This document shows, piece by piece, positions 45,102 through 55,637 of a stretch of 64,000 nt of DNA. Under the pieces are notes generated by a model. It did not search any database. It saw nothing but the letters and a program-made list of their open reading frames with translations, and was not told the DNA's origin. Each line of letters begins with the position of its first letter. The stretch's first letter is position 1. The position numbers and the translations under genes were made by a program. Origin of the DNA: Panulirus ornatus (lineage: Eukaryota > Arthropoda > Malacostraca > Decapoda > Palinuridae); the NCBI RefSeq assembly GCF_036320965.1, contig NC_092250.1, positions 11,190,100 through 11,254,099 of the forward strand, read 5' to 3'.

Positions 45102-45107
45102 TGTGTA
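44949..45107. repeat. Interrupted (GT)n microsatellite
   Basis: GT units with GTAT, TTGTTTG and GCGCG interruptions over about 155 bp, about three times the arm-1 tract. Confidence 0.94.
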
Positions 45108-47293
45108 GTGATTTTGACATGGTTGAGATGGGAATTACTAAGGTAAGCTTCACATTGTTCACTGTATACATCACTGGATGTTTTTGAAATGAAGAGGTTA
45201 TGGAACCTGCAAAGCGCACAGGGTTCGTATCCCATGACAGTATTTTGGCACGATGATAAGACTAGTATCTAGAATAATAAAGTTATGTTAAGGGCAAAGA
45301 AAATGGACAACCACTGAAGTGCGAGGATTCCAAACTATGTATCGCACGACCTCCTTCACCACTTAGGCAAGTTCTTGATGGCCAGAGGCATAAAAGCTTC
45401 GTATGTTTACTAACAAACACAAAGCTTTAAGGTTGGGTTGTACGGACCCAGGGAGGAATGACGACACTTGGAGGTAATACAGTAAATATAAGAATGAGAA
45501 GATAACACGATGGGTGAACCTTTGTACGTACTGAAAACCTCAGTCAAGTGGGGTAAAAAATGATATCAGAAAAAAATTGAGAGAAAGAAAACTGAAGACT
45601 AACTATAAACCTTCAAGTTTATAGACGCTCCGTCTTCCGCCTCGAAAAGGAAATGATGGCTCAGTACTACCACTTGTCCCCATTCTTCCCCTACTGTCGC
45701 TGAGGGGCTTAACGCCCCCATCCAGCCAGAACAAGTAGAGTTAAGGAATGGTATGAGGATACGACCCTCCTGTTCCATGGCGTCTTTAAATATCAGCAAC
45801 TCATCCCCCCAACCCCAATCCCTTCACCCACAATTTATTCATACCGTCCAGGAAGTTCTGATGGTGCGTGGTTGCAGTGTATAATCTCTCATCTTCCTTT
45901 CGGGTATGGCGAGGAGTTTCCAGTACGCTCCAGCAGAGTTACTCTGAGAGAATGGGAGGAGCAGGAATCCTCAGTACGAGAAGTGCGTTGTATGTCACCA
46001 GCCACTAACATGCCCCATATCCAAAAAGGACATAAACCACTAACTTTAGTGTCTGTTGGGATGTGTCAAATGGTCCACGGTAGCATTCCATCCATCATGA
46101 GAGCTTATCTACGTATCTTTACAATCTTTTCAAAGCTCTGAACGTAATGAATCACTCAAGGGAAAAGGATGCAGCGCTCAAACCAAGTCTCCAACTTGGA
46201 ACCACCATGAAAATGATTAATGAAATAGCGTTTGTTTACCATATCATCACCATATTTTGAGGTCTGCATCTATGTTAGTGATGATGAATAGTTTTGAATG
46301 CTCCTTCCTTTTCGTTTCAAAAGCTGCTGAATTATACTCTAACCTTACACGTATAAAGTATAACATCTGAACAGATGATTGCTTAATAAAAACATGACAA
46401 TATTCATGAAATCAGATCCAGCCGCGGCTCAGCAACGTTTTAGGTTTCGTTATGAGATGCGTAACTCAACATGGAAATGACTTACGTAAGTGCCCTTTAC
46501 GTGACTGTTCCTTCAGAGAGAAAAAAATGATCGTGAAGTGAAAGTGTCATTATGTGTTGCACCATAAACACCATAAATGCTACGATCAGCCTTATAAAAC
46601 TACTCCTTCATCTGTTTTATAATCTTCTTATGACATTCACTTTGTTTTCTTAGAAAAAAAAAGAAAAATGTTAGGTAAGGATTACCGATCATAACACTTC
46701 AGTTACTTTTTAATGATGAAAGTTACAAAGTCAGATCACTCTCTAATGTAACTATGCTTATCCTTACACCTCTCTAAGACAGGAACATTCAGATTGCCTG
46801 CATTAGAATTTCACTTGATAAATTCAACATCTTACTTTAAGACGTTACCTCACTTCATAAAATGTTACGGTGACAAAATACTCAAATTATCATACATTCT
46901 TGAATAAAGTACAGATATGACGTTATGCACGAGTGGTATTAACAAGTGTGCAGACACACCTAATACGGGATATCATCCTGTCGCAGGTCCCTATCTCAAC
47001 TCCTTTAAGGACATACACAACGATAGTGAGGGGGTTCACGTTCTAATCAACAGGTTTCAATATGGGTTGTGTTCTCTTCGTTCTCACTTCCAATCATGCG
47101 AACTTCTTGGTTCGTGCATTTGTTACACTCATCACAGTTGATACCAATGTACTTCCTTTTTTCAGGAAAAATATAATCAAGGACACAATTCTACATTATC
47201 CCGAAGGAAACTTAAGGGATCCTCAAGTACCCCCTAAGTCTAACAGGCTTCACATTTTCTATTGGATGATTTTTCGTGCATATTGCTCAAATA

Positions 47294-47296
<3 letters not shown>

Positions 47297-47372
<76 letters not shown>
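47297..47372. repeat. (TA)n microsatellite
   Basis: TA run, then a short T-run that is the poly-A tail of the following minus-strand RTE copy. Confidence 0.96.
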
Positions 47373-47375
<3 letters not shown>

Positions 47376-47567
47376 TTTTTTTTTGCTTTGTCGCTGTCTC
47401 CCGCGTTTGCGAGGTAGCGCAAGGAAACAGACGAAAGAAATGGCCCAACCCACCCCCATACACATGTATATACATACGTCCACACACGCAAATATACAAA
47501 CCTACACAGCTTTCCATGGTTTACCCCAGACGCTTCACATGCCTTGATTCAATCCACTGACAGTACG

Positions 47568-48470
47568 TCAACCCCGGTATACCACATCGCTCCAATTCAC
47601 TCTGTTCCTTGCCCTCCTTTCACCCTCCTGCATGTTCAGGCCCCGATCACACAAAATTTTTTTCACTCTATCTTTCCACCTCCAATTTTGTCTCCCTCTT
47701 CTCCTCGTTCCCTCCACCTCCGACACATATATCCTCTTGGTCAATCTTTCCTCACTCATTCTCTCCATGTGCCCAAACCATTTCAAAACACCCTCTTCTG
47801 CTCTCTCAACCACGCTCTTTTTATTTCCACACATCTCTCTAACCCTTACGTTACTTACTCGATCAAACCACCTCACACCACACATTGTCCTCAAACATCT
47901 CATTTCCAGCACATCCATCCTCCTGCGCACAACTCTATCCATAGCCCACGCCTCGCAACCATACAGCATTGTTGGAACCACTATTCCTTCAAACATACCC
48001 ATTTTTGCTTTCCGAGATACTGTTCTCGACTTCCACACATTCTTCAAGGCTCCCAGAATTTTCGCCCCCTCCCCCACCCTATGATCCACTTCCGCTTCCA
48101 TGGTTCCATCCGCTGCCAGATCCACTCCCAGATATCTAAAACACTTTACTTCCTCCAGTTTTTCTCCATTCAAACTCACCTCCCAATTGACTTGACCCTC
48201 AACCCTACTGTACCTAATAACCTTGCTCTTATTCACATTTACTCTTAACTTCCTTCTTTCACACACTTTACCAAACTCAGTCACCAGCTTCTGCAGTTTC
48301 TCACATGAATCAGCCACCAGCGCTGTATCATCAGCGAACAACAACTGACTCACTTCCCAAGCTCTCTCATCCCCAACAGACTTCATACTTGCCCCTCTTT
48401 CCAAAACTCTTGCATTCACCTCCCTAACAACCCCATCCATAAACAAATTAAACAACCATGGAGACATCAC
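47568..48470 (-). CDS. RTE RT C-terminal half, open frame
   Basis: 300 codons from MSPWLFNLFMDGVVREVNAR to the natural family stop after NWSDVVYRG. It holds LLFADDTALVADS with both catalytic Asp, KSKVIRYSRVEGQVNWEVSL, GVDLAADGTMEAEVDHRV, MLYGCEAWAMDRV and LKWFGHMERMSEERL. This is the 3' of two copies of the duplicated segment within the element. It lacks the RT N-terminal half in frame, so function is not expected. Confidence 0.7.
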   Translation of the reverse strand: MMSPWLFNLFMDGVVREVNARVLERGASMKSVGDERAWEVSQLLFADDTALVADSCEKLQKLVTEFGKVCERRKLRVNVNKSKVIRYSRVEGQVNWEVSLNGEKLEEVKCFRYLGVDLAADGTMEAEVDHRVGEGAKILGALKNVWKSRTVSRKAKMGMFEGIVVPTMLYGCEAWAMDRVVRRRMDVLEMRCLRTMCGVRWFDRVSNVRVREMCGNKKSVVERAEEGVLKWFGHMERMSEERLTKRIYVSEVEGTRRRGRQNWRWKDRVKKILCDRGLNMQEGERRARNRVNWSDVVYRG

Positions 48471-49152
48471 ACACCCTCTTCTGCTCTCTCCACCACGCTC
48501 TTTTTATTTCCACACATCTCTCTTACCCTTACGTTACTTACTCGATCAAACCACCTTACACCACACATTGTCCTGAAACATCTCATTTCCAGCGCATCCA
48601 TCCTCCTGCGCACAACTCTATCCATAGCCCACGCCTCGCAACCATACAACATTGTTGGAACCACTATTCCTTCAAACATACCCATTTTTGCTTTCCGAGA
48701 TAATGTTCTGACTTCCACACATTCTTCAAGGCTCCCAGGATTTTCGCCCCCTCCCCCACCCTATGATCCACTTCCGCTTCCATGGTTCCATCCGCTGCCA
48801 GATCCACTCCCAGATATGTAAAACACTTTACTTCCTCCATTTTTGCTCCATTCAAACTTACCTCCCAATTGACTTGACCCTCAACCATACTGTACCTAAT
48901 AACCTTGCTCTTATTCACATTTACTCTTAACTTTCTTCTTTCACACACTTTACCAAACTCAGTCACCAGCTTCTGCAGTTTCTCACATGAATCAGCCACC
49001 AGCGCTGTATCATCGGCGAACAACAACTGACTCACTTCCCAAGATATCTCATCCCCAACAGACTTCATACTTGCCCCTCTTTCCAAAACTCTTGCATTCA
49101 CCTCCCTAACAACCCCATCCATAAACAAATTAAACAACCATGGAGATATCAC
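47788..49152 (-). repeat. 683-bp tandem duplication inside RTE copy
   Basis: Repeat units 47,788-48,470 (683 bp) and 48,471-49,152 (682 bp) span the FADD motif to the VVERAEEGV region. The new joint at 48,471-48,476 (acaccc) coincides with six identical bases at both parental positions (47,788 and 49,153), indicating a microhomology join. The one-base size difference equals the single-base deletion near 48,712. Confidence 0.9.
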
Positions 49153-50647
49153 ACACCCCTGCCGTAAACCTACATTCACTGAGAACCAATCACTTTCCTC
49201 TCTTCCTACACGTACACATGCCTTACATCCTCGATAAAAACTTTTCACAGCTTCTAACAACTTGCCTCCCATACCATATATTCTTAATACCTTCCACAGA
49301 GCATCTCTATCAACTCTATCATATGCCTTCTCCAGATCCATAAATGCTACATACAAATCCATTTGTTTTTCTAAGTATTTCTCACATACATTCTTCAAAG
49401 CAAACACCTGATCCACACATCCTCTACCACTTCTGAAACCACACTGCTCTTCCCCAATCTGATGCTCTGTACATGCCTTCACCCTCTCAATCAATACCCT
49501 CCCATATAATTTACCAGGAATACTCAACAAACTTATACCTATGTAATTTGAGCACTCACTCTTATCCCCTGTGCCTTTGTGCAATGGCACTATGCACGCA
49601 TTCCGCCAATCCTCAGGCACCTCACCATGAGTCATACATAATTAAATAACCTTACTAACCAGTCAATAATACAGTCACCCCCTTTTTTAATAAATTCCAC
49701 TGCAATACCATCCAAACCTGCCGCCTTGCCGGCTTTCATCTTCCGCAAAGCTTTTACTACCTCTTCTCTGTTTACCAAATCATTTTCCGTAACCCTCTCA
49801 CTTTGCACACCACCTCGACCAAAACACACTATATCTGCCACTCTATCATCAAACACATTCAACAAACCTTCAAAATACTCACTCCATCTCCTTCTCACAT
49901 CACCACTACTTGTTATCACCTCCCCATTTGCGCCCTTCACTGAAGTTCCCATTTGCTCCCTTGTCTTACTCACTTTATTTACCTCCTTCCATAACATCTT
50001 TTTATTCTCCCTAAAATTTAATGATACTCTCTCACCCCAACTCTCATTTGCCCTCTTTTTCACCTCTTGCGCCTTTCTCTTGACCTCCTGTCTCTTTCTT
50101 TTATACATCTCCCACTCAGTTGCATTTTTTCCCTGCAAAAATCGTCCAAATACCTCTCTCTTCTCTTTCACTAATACTCTTACTTCTTCATCCCACCACT
50201 CACTACCCTTTCTAATCAACCCACCTCCCACTCTTCTCATGCCACAAGCATCTTTTGCGCAATCCATCACTGATTCCCTAAATACATTCCATTCCTTCCC
50301 CACTCCCCTTACTTCCATTGTTCTCACCTTTTTCCATTCTGTACTCAGTATCCCATGGTACTTCCTCACACAAGTCTCCTTCCTAAGCTCACTTACTCTC
50401 ACCACCCTCTTCACCCCAACATTCACTCTTCTGAAAACCCATGCAAATCCTCACCTTAGCCTCCACAAGATAATGATCAGACATCCCTCCAGTTGCACCT
50501 CTCAGCACATTAACATCCAAAAGTCTCTCTTTCGCGCGCCTGTCAATTAACAAGTAATCCAATAACGCTCTCTGGCCATCTCTCCTACTTACATACGTAT
50601 ACTTATGTATATCTCGCTTTTTAAACCAGGTATTCCCAATCACCAGT

Positions 50648-50689
<42 letters not shown>

Positions 50690-50690
50690 A

Positions 50691-50762
<72 letters not shown>
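50648..50762. repeat. (TA)n with central palindromic interruption
   Basis: Two TA runs separated by tatggaccatat, which echoes cagtccatat at the RTE edge (50,644-50,651). Confidence 0.94.
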
Positions 50763-50767
<5 letters not shown>

Positions 50768-51507
50768 GTTTTTACGTAATGTAGGTTTTATATCAAAAGG
50801 TTATTGATTTTCCTGGTAATTGGTCTTCAGTGCTCGTCTGCTGAAAACACTTAAAAGTGAAGGGTTCTGAATGGAAAAAGTACGTTGAATTCTATCATGA
50901 CTCGAGACCTTGATACGTGGCCAAAAATGGCCGTTAAGGCCAGACTGTGGACACCAGAGTCTGCCTTGATCCTGAGGTACCTTAATTTGAAGCTGCTGGG
51001 TCGCTTACTGTGAATGGATGTAGTGAAGTAAGTGTCATCTATGAGCCTTCGATGGACTTTTGTTGCTTCCGATGACCCGAAAATGACCTTCAAGGCTAAT
51101 GTACAATACCTTAGGTACCTTTGTTTAGGAAGGAGTTAGATTACTATTCTCATAAGTGTATTTCAATCTGTTGTTCTTTCCACAAGTAGCATTCATAAAC
51201 AAAAAGTTCTCTATATCATACTGAGTCAATTACCTTACTAAGCTGGTTATTTTCATCATATCAGTGTGCGAGAAAAGCAACTAATTCAACCTCATAGCCA
51301 GTTTATCAGTGGGTGTGTGGGTCGGAGACACAACAGGTCTGGTGAGTGCTGGGATTTTTTTTCAAAGTTTTATGGAATGACCTTGACTCAAAATCGCCCG
51401 CTTCGAGGTAAAAACATTATGGCCTCCAATCTCAGTATGTATCACAACTCACTATGAGAGAAGCTGCTGATTTATCCCCTCTCCTGATGCCAATATTAAC
51501 GTTGCTG

Positions 51508-51509
<2 letters not shown>

Positions 51510-51582
<73 letters not shown>
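51510..51582. repeat. (GA)n microsatellite 1
   Basis: Pure AG run of about 73 bp. Confidence 0.97.
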
Positions 51583-51588
<6 letters not shown>

Positions 51589-51691
51589 GAAACAGAACAA
51601 ACAAACCCCATGGTCCAAGCGAGGTGGTCTGGCCTTAACACTGCTGAGAAGGATGTTGTCCCTTAAAAGCAGTAGAGGAAAAGGATAGCAA

Positions 51692-51693
<2 letters not shown>

Positions 51694-51763
<70 letters not shown>
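51694..51763. repeat. (GA)n microsatellite 2
   Basis: Pure AG run of about 70 bp. Confidence 0.97.
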
Positions 51764-51768
<5 letters not shown>

Positions 51769-52470
51769 GATCCATCTGTAGATGGAGAAAACCTCAGGTA
51801 ATCATTGTTCACGAGTTCCTCTCTGCCAGTTGCCTGCGCCCTCACCGTCTTTATAACGAAAGCCAGAGTGGCAGGAAATCCGTCTTGGTATCAAAATTCC
51901 ATCAGAGTGCAGGTCATTCATTCAATTCCCCGCCTGGCGGAGCTCGGACATGTCTTGAATTTCTTCGGAACAACTCTTCAGAGACGCCAAGGCCGGAAAG
52001 ATTGACTTGAGATTTCCCATCATCCTCAGTCAAAATTCTCGGAGCGTTTGTCATAGCAGAACGCTACGAACCCTCCATACTTCTTAAATATCTTCATTAT
52101 TTCGTGTCTTCTTCTGGTGAGGGAGGAGTCATACTAGGCGTTCGGTCTGGGACGTTTGAGTGGAGCATTTCTCATGGACAGTGGGTTTCGTCAGCCAGTA
52201 TCAATGGGTAATCCATTACCATAACATTTATCACTGTCTCAGCCAAGGTCAATCCTCAGGCGTTCTTCATATCGTCACCATCGACAAGACCTAAGTAAGA
52301 TTCGCTGGTCACCTCCGTCCCACTCGTCTCGTCGTCCTTTCCTTCGTTTCCGAAGGTAATCCTTTTCTTGCACCACATGTTTGATCATCCGTGATCTGTC
52401 TTAATTTTTTTACGGTAGTTGAGAGAGCACAGGCAACTGAATGACCTGGTCAAGACCATCTCATGAACAG

Positions 52471-52474
<4 letters not shown>

Positions 52475-52541
<67 letters not shown>
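52475..52541. repeat. (TA)n microsatellite
   Basis: TA run at the 3' end of the minus-strand Penelope-like copy. Confidence 0.96.
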
Positions 52542-52545
<4 letters not shown>

Positions 52546-53547
52546 AAGGATCACAATTTTCCATGTGATCAAGTATATTCCTAAGAGTCCACGGGGAAAA
52601 TGAAACACGATAAGTTCCCAAGTGCACTTTCGTGTAATAATCACATCATCAAGGGAGACAGAAGAGAGAAATATAACAGTCGTTGATATACATCGAAGAG
52701 ACGAAGCTAGGACGTCATTTGGTAAACATGCGATTGTCCAAGGCAGACAATGAGTGTATCATAAGGAAGGTGAATTGTTTACAAATTTTATCAGTAAAGT
52801 TACCCAATTTGTATAGATCATCACTAATATTAAGATTATAGTTCTATGATAGTTCAGTGATATTTCTCGTGGTAATGGAGTTAGAGTTAATAACTGAGAT
52901 GGCATTACTCCAGTCAATACGATGATCATAGTTTTTAACATGATTAAACAAGGCATTTGAATCTTGTCCCGTTCTTATAGTATGTCTATGTTCCTTAATT
53001 CAAACAGAAAGATCCTTACCAGTCTGTCCAACATAAACCTTATTACAATTTTTATATGGCACTTTATAAATGCACCTAGGAGAATTTTCTGGTGAATTAC
53101 TGATTAAGATATTCTTTATAGTATTATTGTTGCTGAAGGCAACAATTTCATTCAAGGATTTAAGCAACATGGGAAGTAAAGTAAAATAATTATCAAAAGG
53201 GAGAACGAAAATATTCTTGGTGTCAATGGGAGGTTTGGGCTCAACTCTGTAAAATAATTTCTTTGCTGACTTCAGGGATTCATCAATGAAAGATCTAGGG
53301 TACTTTAACATAGATCCAATAGAATATATCTTTTCAAACTCATCATCAATATGTTCTAGACTGCAAATATGTAATGCCCTAAGGAATATATGTTGAAATG
53401 ATGATGATTTAACTCTGTAATGTTGAAATGAGAAATACTGGATATATGAGCATACATTGATAGGTTTTCTGTATATTCTTAACTTGAACTTGTTTCCTTG
53501 CTTATGGATCATGCAATCTAAAAATGGTAACATGCCATTATTTTCTT
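52542..53547 (-). mobile_element. Penelope-like element, 3' portion, minus copy
   Basis: On the minus strand a 177-codon frame (53,533-53,000) reads MLPFLDCMIHKQGNKFKLRI, YRKPINVCSYIQY, FEKIYSIGSMLKYPRSFIDE, LPFDNYFTLLPMLLKSLNEI, then CIYKVPYKNCNKVYVGQTGK and DLSV. PFLD and YRKP are typical post-catalytic Penelope RT motifs, and IYKVP..NC...YVGQTG is a GIY-YIG endonuclease core. Past a stop after DLSV, relics of the C-terminus (DWSNAISVINSNS) and a 3' region follow to 52,542. The RT active site is absent. The partner copy starts at 53,548 in the opposite direction. Confidence 0.85.
52616..52656 (-). ncRNA. Possible hammerhead-type ribozyme relic (minus PLE)
   Basis: Minus strand: tccc, ttgatga, tgtgattattacac, gaaa, gtgcactt, ggga. 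This follows hammerhead order: stem I strand UCCC pairing with GGGA, core CUGAUGA (here UUGAUGA, first core base mutated), a short stem II hairpin GUG/CAC, GAAA, and a minimal stem III. Penelope-like elements are known to carry hammerhead motifs. The assignment rests on reading core and pairing by eye; the stem II junction is not a perfect fit. Confidence 0.45.
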
Positions 53548-53923
53548 TCTTGGTATGGCAATGGGAAACCCTCTTTCAATTGTACTAAATAATCTTTTTA
53601 CGGAATTTTTTGAAACAAAATCACCAAAGGATATCTTTCCTTGTGATTCAATTTGGTTTAGGTATGCAGATGATGTTCTTTGTGTTTGGCCAACAGATGA
53701 AAATATATAAACATTTCTCCCCATACTTAGCAATTTAGTACCTTCCATCAAATTTACTGTAGAAAATGAAAATAATGGTATGTTACCATTTTTAGATTGC
53801 ATGATCCATAGGCAAGGAAACAAGTTTTAGTTTAGCATGTACAGAAAACCTACCAATGTATGTTCATATGTCCATTATTAAACATTTCCTCATGACAGAG
53901 TTAAATTATCATCATTTCAATCT

Positions 53924-54577
53924 ATGTTCCTCAGTGCATTACGTATTACCAGTCCAGAGTATATCGATGATGATTTTGAGAAGATATATTCCATTGGATC
54001 TGAGTTAAAGTACCCTAGATCTTTCGTTGATACATCCCTTAAGTTAGCCAAAAAATTATTTTATAGAGCTGAGCCCAAATCTCCCATTGACACCAAGAAT
54101 CTTTTAGTTCTTCCTTTTGACAATAATTTTACTTTACTTCCCATGTTGTTTAGATCCTTTAATGTAAATGTTACCTTCAGCAACAATAATACTATAAAGA
54201 ATGTCTTAATCAGGAACTCACCAGAAAAATCTCCTGGATTCATCCATAAAGTGCCATGTAGAAATTGTAAGAAGTTTTATATTGGGCAAACTGGTAAGGA
54301 TCTTTCTATTAGACTTAAGCAACATAGATATAGTATAAGAACGGGACAGGAATCAAATGTCTTGTTTGATAATGTTAAAAACTATGAACATTGTACTGAC
54401 TGGAGTAATGCTATATCAGTTATTAACTCTAACTCCAGTACCACAAGAAATATCAATGAATCTTCTATTATTAGATACACAAAGAATTATAATCTAAATA
54501 TTAGTGATGGTCTATACAAATTGGATATCTTTATTATTGATAAAATTTGTAAACAATTCATCTTTTTGTCCACATAA
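53924..54577 (+). pseudogene. Penelope RT C-terminus and GIY-YIG domain
   Basis: 217 codons, open. Residues 1-100 belong to the region after the RT fingers/palm; about residues 104-140 form the GIY-YIG core (VPCRNCKKFYIGQTGKDLSI, RLKQH) with YIG, the downstream Arg and His present. The tail includes NISDGLYKLDIFIIDKICKQ. The GIY-YIG nuclease of Penelope-like elements is thought to cut the target to prime reverse transcription. The ATG is internal; the original frame extends upstream through two stops, so this is a remnant, not a stand-alone gene. Confidence 0.75.
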
Positions 54578-54691
54578 TAAGTTTATGATACGCTCGTTGT
54601 CTGTCTTGCACAATCCCGTGTTTACCAAATGGCGTCCTAGATACGTCTCTTCGTTGTATATCAACTGACTGTTATATTTCTCTCTTGTGTC

Positions 54692-54732
54692 TCCCCTGAT
54701 GATATGATTATTACACTAAGGTGCACTTGGGA
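54692..54732 (+). ncRNA. Possible hammerhead-type ribozyme relic (plus PLE)
   Basis: Plus strand: tcccctgatga at 54,692-54,702 gives UCCC plus an intact CUGAUGA core; tatgattattacac follows (stem II, one pair lost), then taag where GAAA is expected, gtgcactt and ggga at 54,729-54,732, complementary to UCCC. The two copies carry different damage (core base in the minus copy, GAAA and stem II here), so their shared ancestor plausibly had the whole motif. Confidence 0.45.
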
Positions 54733-54828
54733 ACTTATCGTATTTCATTTTCCCCGTGGACTAATAGGAACATACTTGATCACGCGCAAAATTGTGATTC
54801 TTTTCAAAGTACATGTATACATATTATA

Positions 54829-55563
54829 CCTGGGGATAGAGGAGAAAGAATACTTCCCACGCATTCCCCGCGTATCGTAGGAGACTAGAGGGAACGGAAC
54901 CGGGGGCTAGAAACCCTCCCCTCCTTGCATTTTAACCTTCTAAAAGGGGAAATAGAAGAAGTCATGCGGGGAGTGCTCATCCTCCTCGAAGGCTTAGATT
55001 AGAGTGTCTAAGTGTCTCTGGATGTAATCAAGATGAGGAAAAAGGAGAGATAGGTAGTGTGTTTGAGGAAAGGAGCCTGGATGTTTTGGTTCTGAGTGAA
55101 ACGAAGCTCAAGGGTAAAGGAGAAGAGTGGTTTGGGAATATCGTGGGGGTAAAGTCAAGGGTTGATGAGAGGACAAGAGCAAAGGAAGGTGTAGCACTAC
55201 TCCTGAAACAGGAGTTGTGGGAGTATGTGATAGTGTGTGAGAAAATAAACTCTTGATTGATATGGGTAAAACTCAAAATGGATGGTGAGAGATGGGTGAT
55301 TATCGGTGCCTATGCCCCTTGTCATGAGAAGGAAGATCATGAGAGGCAATCGTTTTGGGAGCAGCTGAGTGAGTGTGCTAGCAGCTTTGATGCACGAGAC
55401 CGGGTTATAGTGATTGGTGATTTGAATGCAAATATGAGTAATGTGGCATTTGAGGATATGATTTGTGTACATGGGGTGTCCAGGGCTGTAAATAGAAATG
55501 GTGAAGAGCTTTTATATTTGTGTGCTGAAAAAGAACTAGTGATTGGGAATACCTGCTTTAGAA

Positions 55564-55565
<2 letters not shown>
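54829..55565 (+). mobile_element. RTE LINE 5' end: leader and endonuclease N-terminus
   Basis: Starts with cctggggatagaggagaaag, the same 5' end as the non-autonomous derivative, then ttctaaaaggggaaatagaa and gtgctcatcctcctcgaag. Endonuclease codons follow at 55,059: MFEERSLDVLVLSETKLKGK, TRAKEGVALLLKQELWEYVI, a TGA at 55,254-55,256, then IWVKLKMDGERWVIIGAYAP, DARDRVIVIGDLNANMSNVA and VIGNTCFRK. It is cut at a (TA)n at 55,566. This is the only place in the window showing the family's leader joined to its coding start. Confidence 0.87.

Positions 55566-55635
<70 letters not shown>
55566..55635. repeat. (TA)n microsatellite
   Basis: TA run between the truncated plus-strand endonuclease fragment and the 3' tail of the next, minus-strand, copy. 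Confidence 0.97.

Positions 55636-55637
<2 letters not shown>

Larger units (their letters stand above)
41245..47165 (-). repeat. Inverted segmental duplication, arm 2
   Basis: Reverse complement of 4540-10,192. Compared with arm 1 it has about 230 extra bases at 41,576-41,806, an 83-bp tandem duplication at 42,479-42,644, an expanded (GT)n at 44,955-45,107, fewer GGGGGTT units near 45,815 and a missing block of about 120 bp near 46,930. No gene recognised. Confidence 0.93.
47375..50647 (-). mobile_element. RTE LINE with internal tandem duplication
   Basis: The minus strand runs from the endonuclease (NTWFKKRDIHKYTYVSRRDG, DYLLIDRRAKERLLDVNV, GGMSDHYLVEAKV) through a basic linker (KRKRQEVKRKAQEVKKRANE) and the RT to the short 3' UTR. 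Frames are 50,694-50,389, 50,426-49,632, 49,635-48,664, 48,718-48,467 and 48,470-47,568. One-base losses near 49,645 (catacataattaa) and 48,712 (gttctgacttcc) account for two of the breaks. The segment from RQGCVMSP to VVERAEEGV is present twice. Before decay it encoded a joined endonuclease-RT. Confidence 0.9.
50763..52474. other. Unrecognised DNA with two (GA)n tracts
   Basis: No gene recognised. Two GA microsatellites at 51,510-51,582 and 51,694-51,763 are about 112 bp apart, and frames through them are repeat translations. Confidence 0.55.
53548..54828 (+). mobile_element. Penelope-like element, plus copy
   Basis: The plus strand begins in the RT at GMAMGNPLSIVLNNLFTEFF and IWFRYADDVLCVW (active-site YADD near 53,655), continues with SIKFTVENENNGMLPFLDCM, MYRKPTNVCSYVHY, then an open 217-codon frame at 53,924-54,577 with FEKIYSIGSELKYPRSFVDT, FIHKVPCRNCKKFYIGQTGK and DLSIRLKQH. 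The last parts are a GIY-YIG endonuclease core; its first Tyr is replaced by His (IHKV for IYKV). Stops at about 53,708 and 53,827 and the missing N-terminus make it dead. The 3' region to about 54,828 matches the minus copy. Confidence 0.87.
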
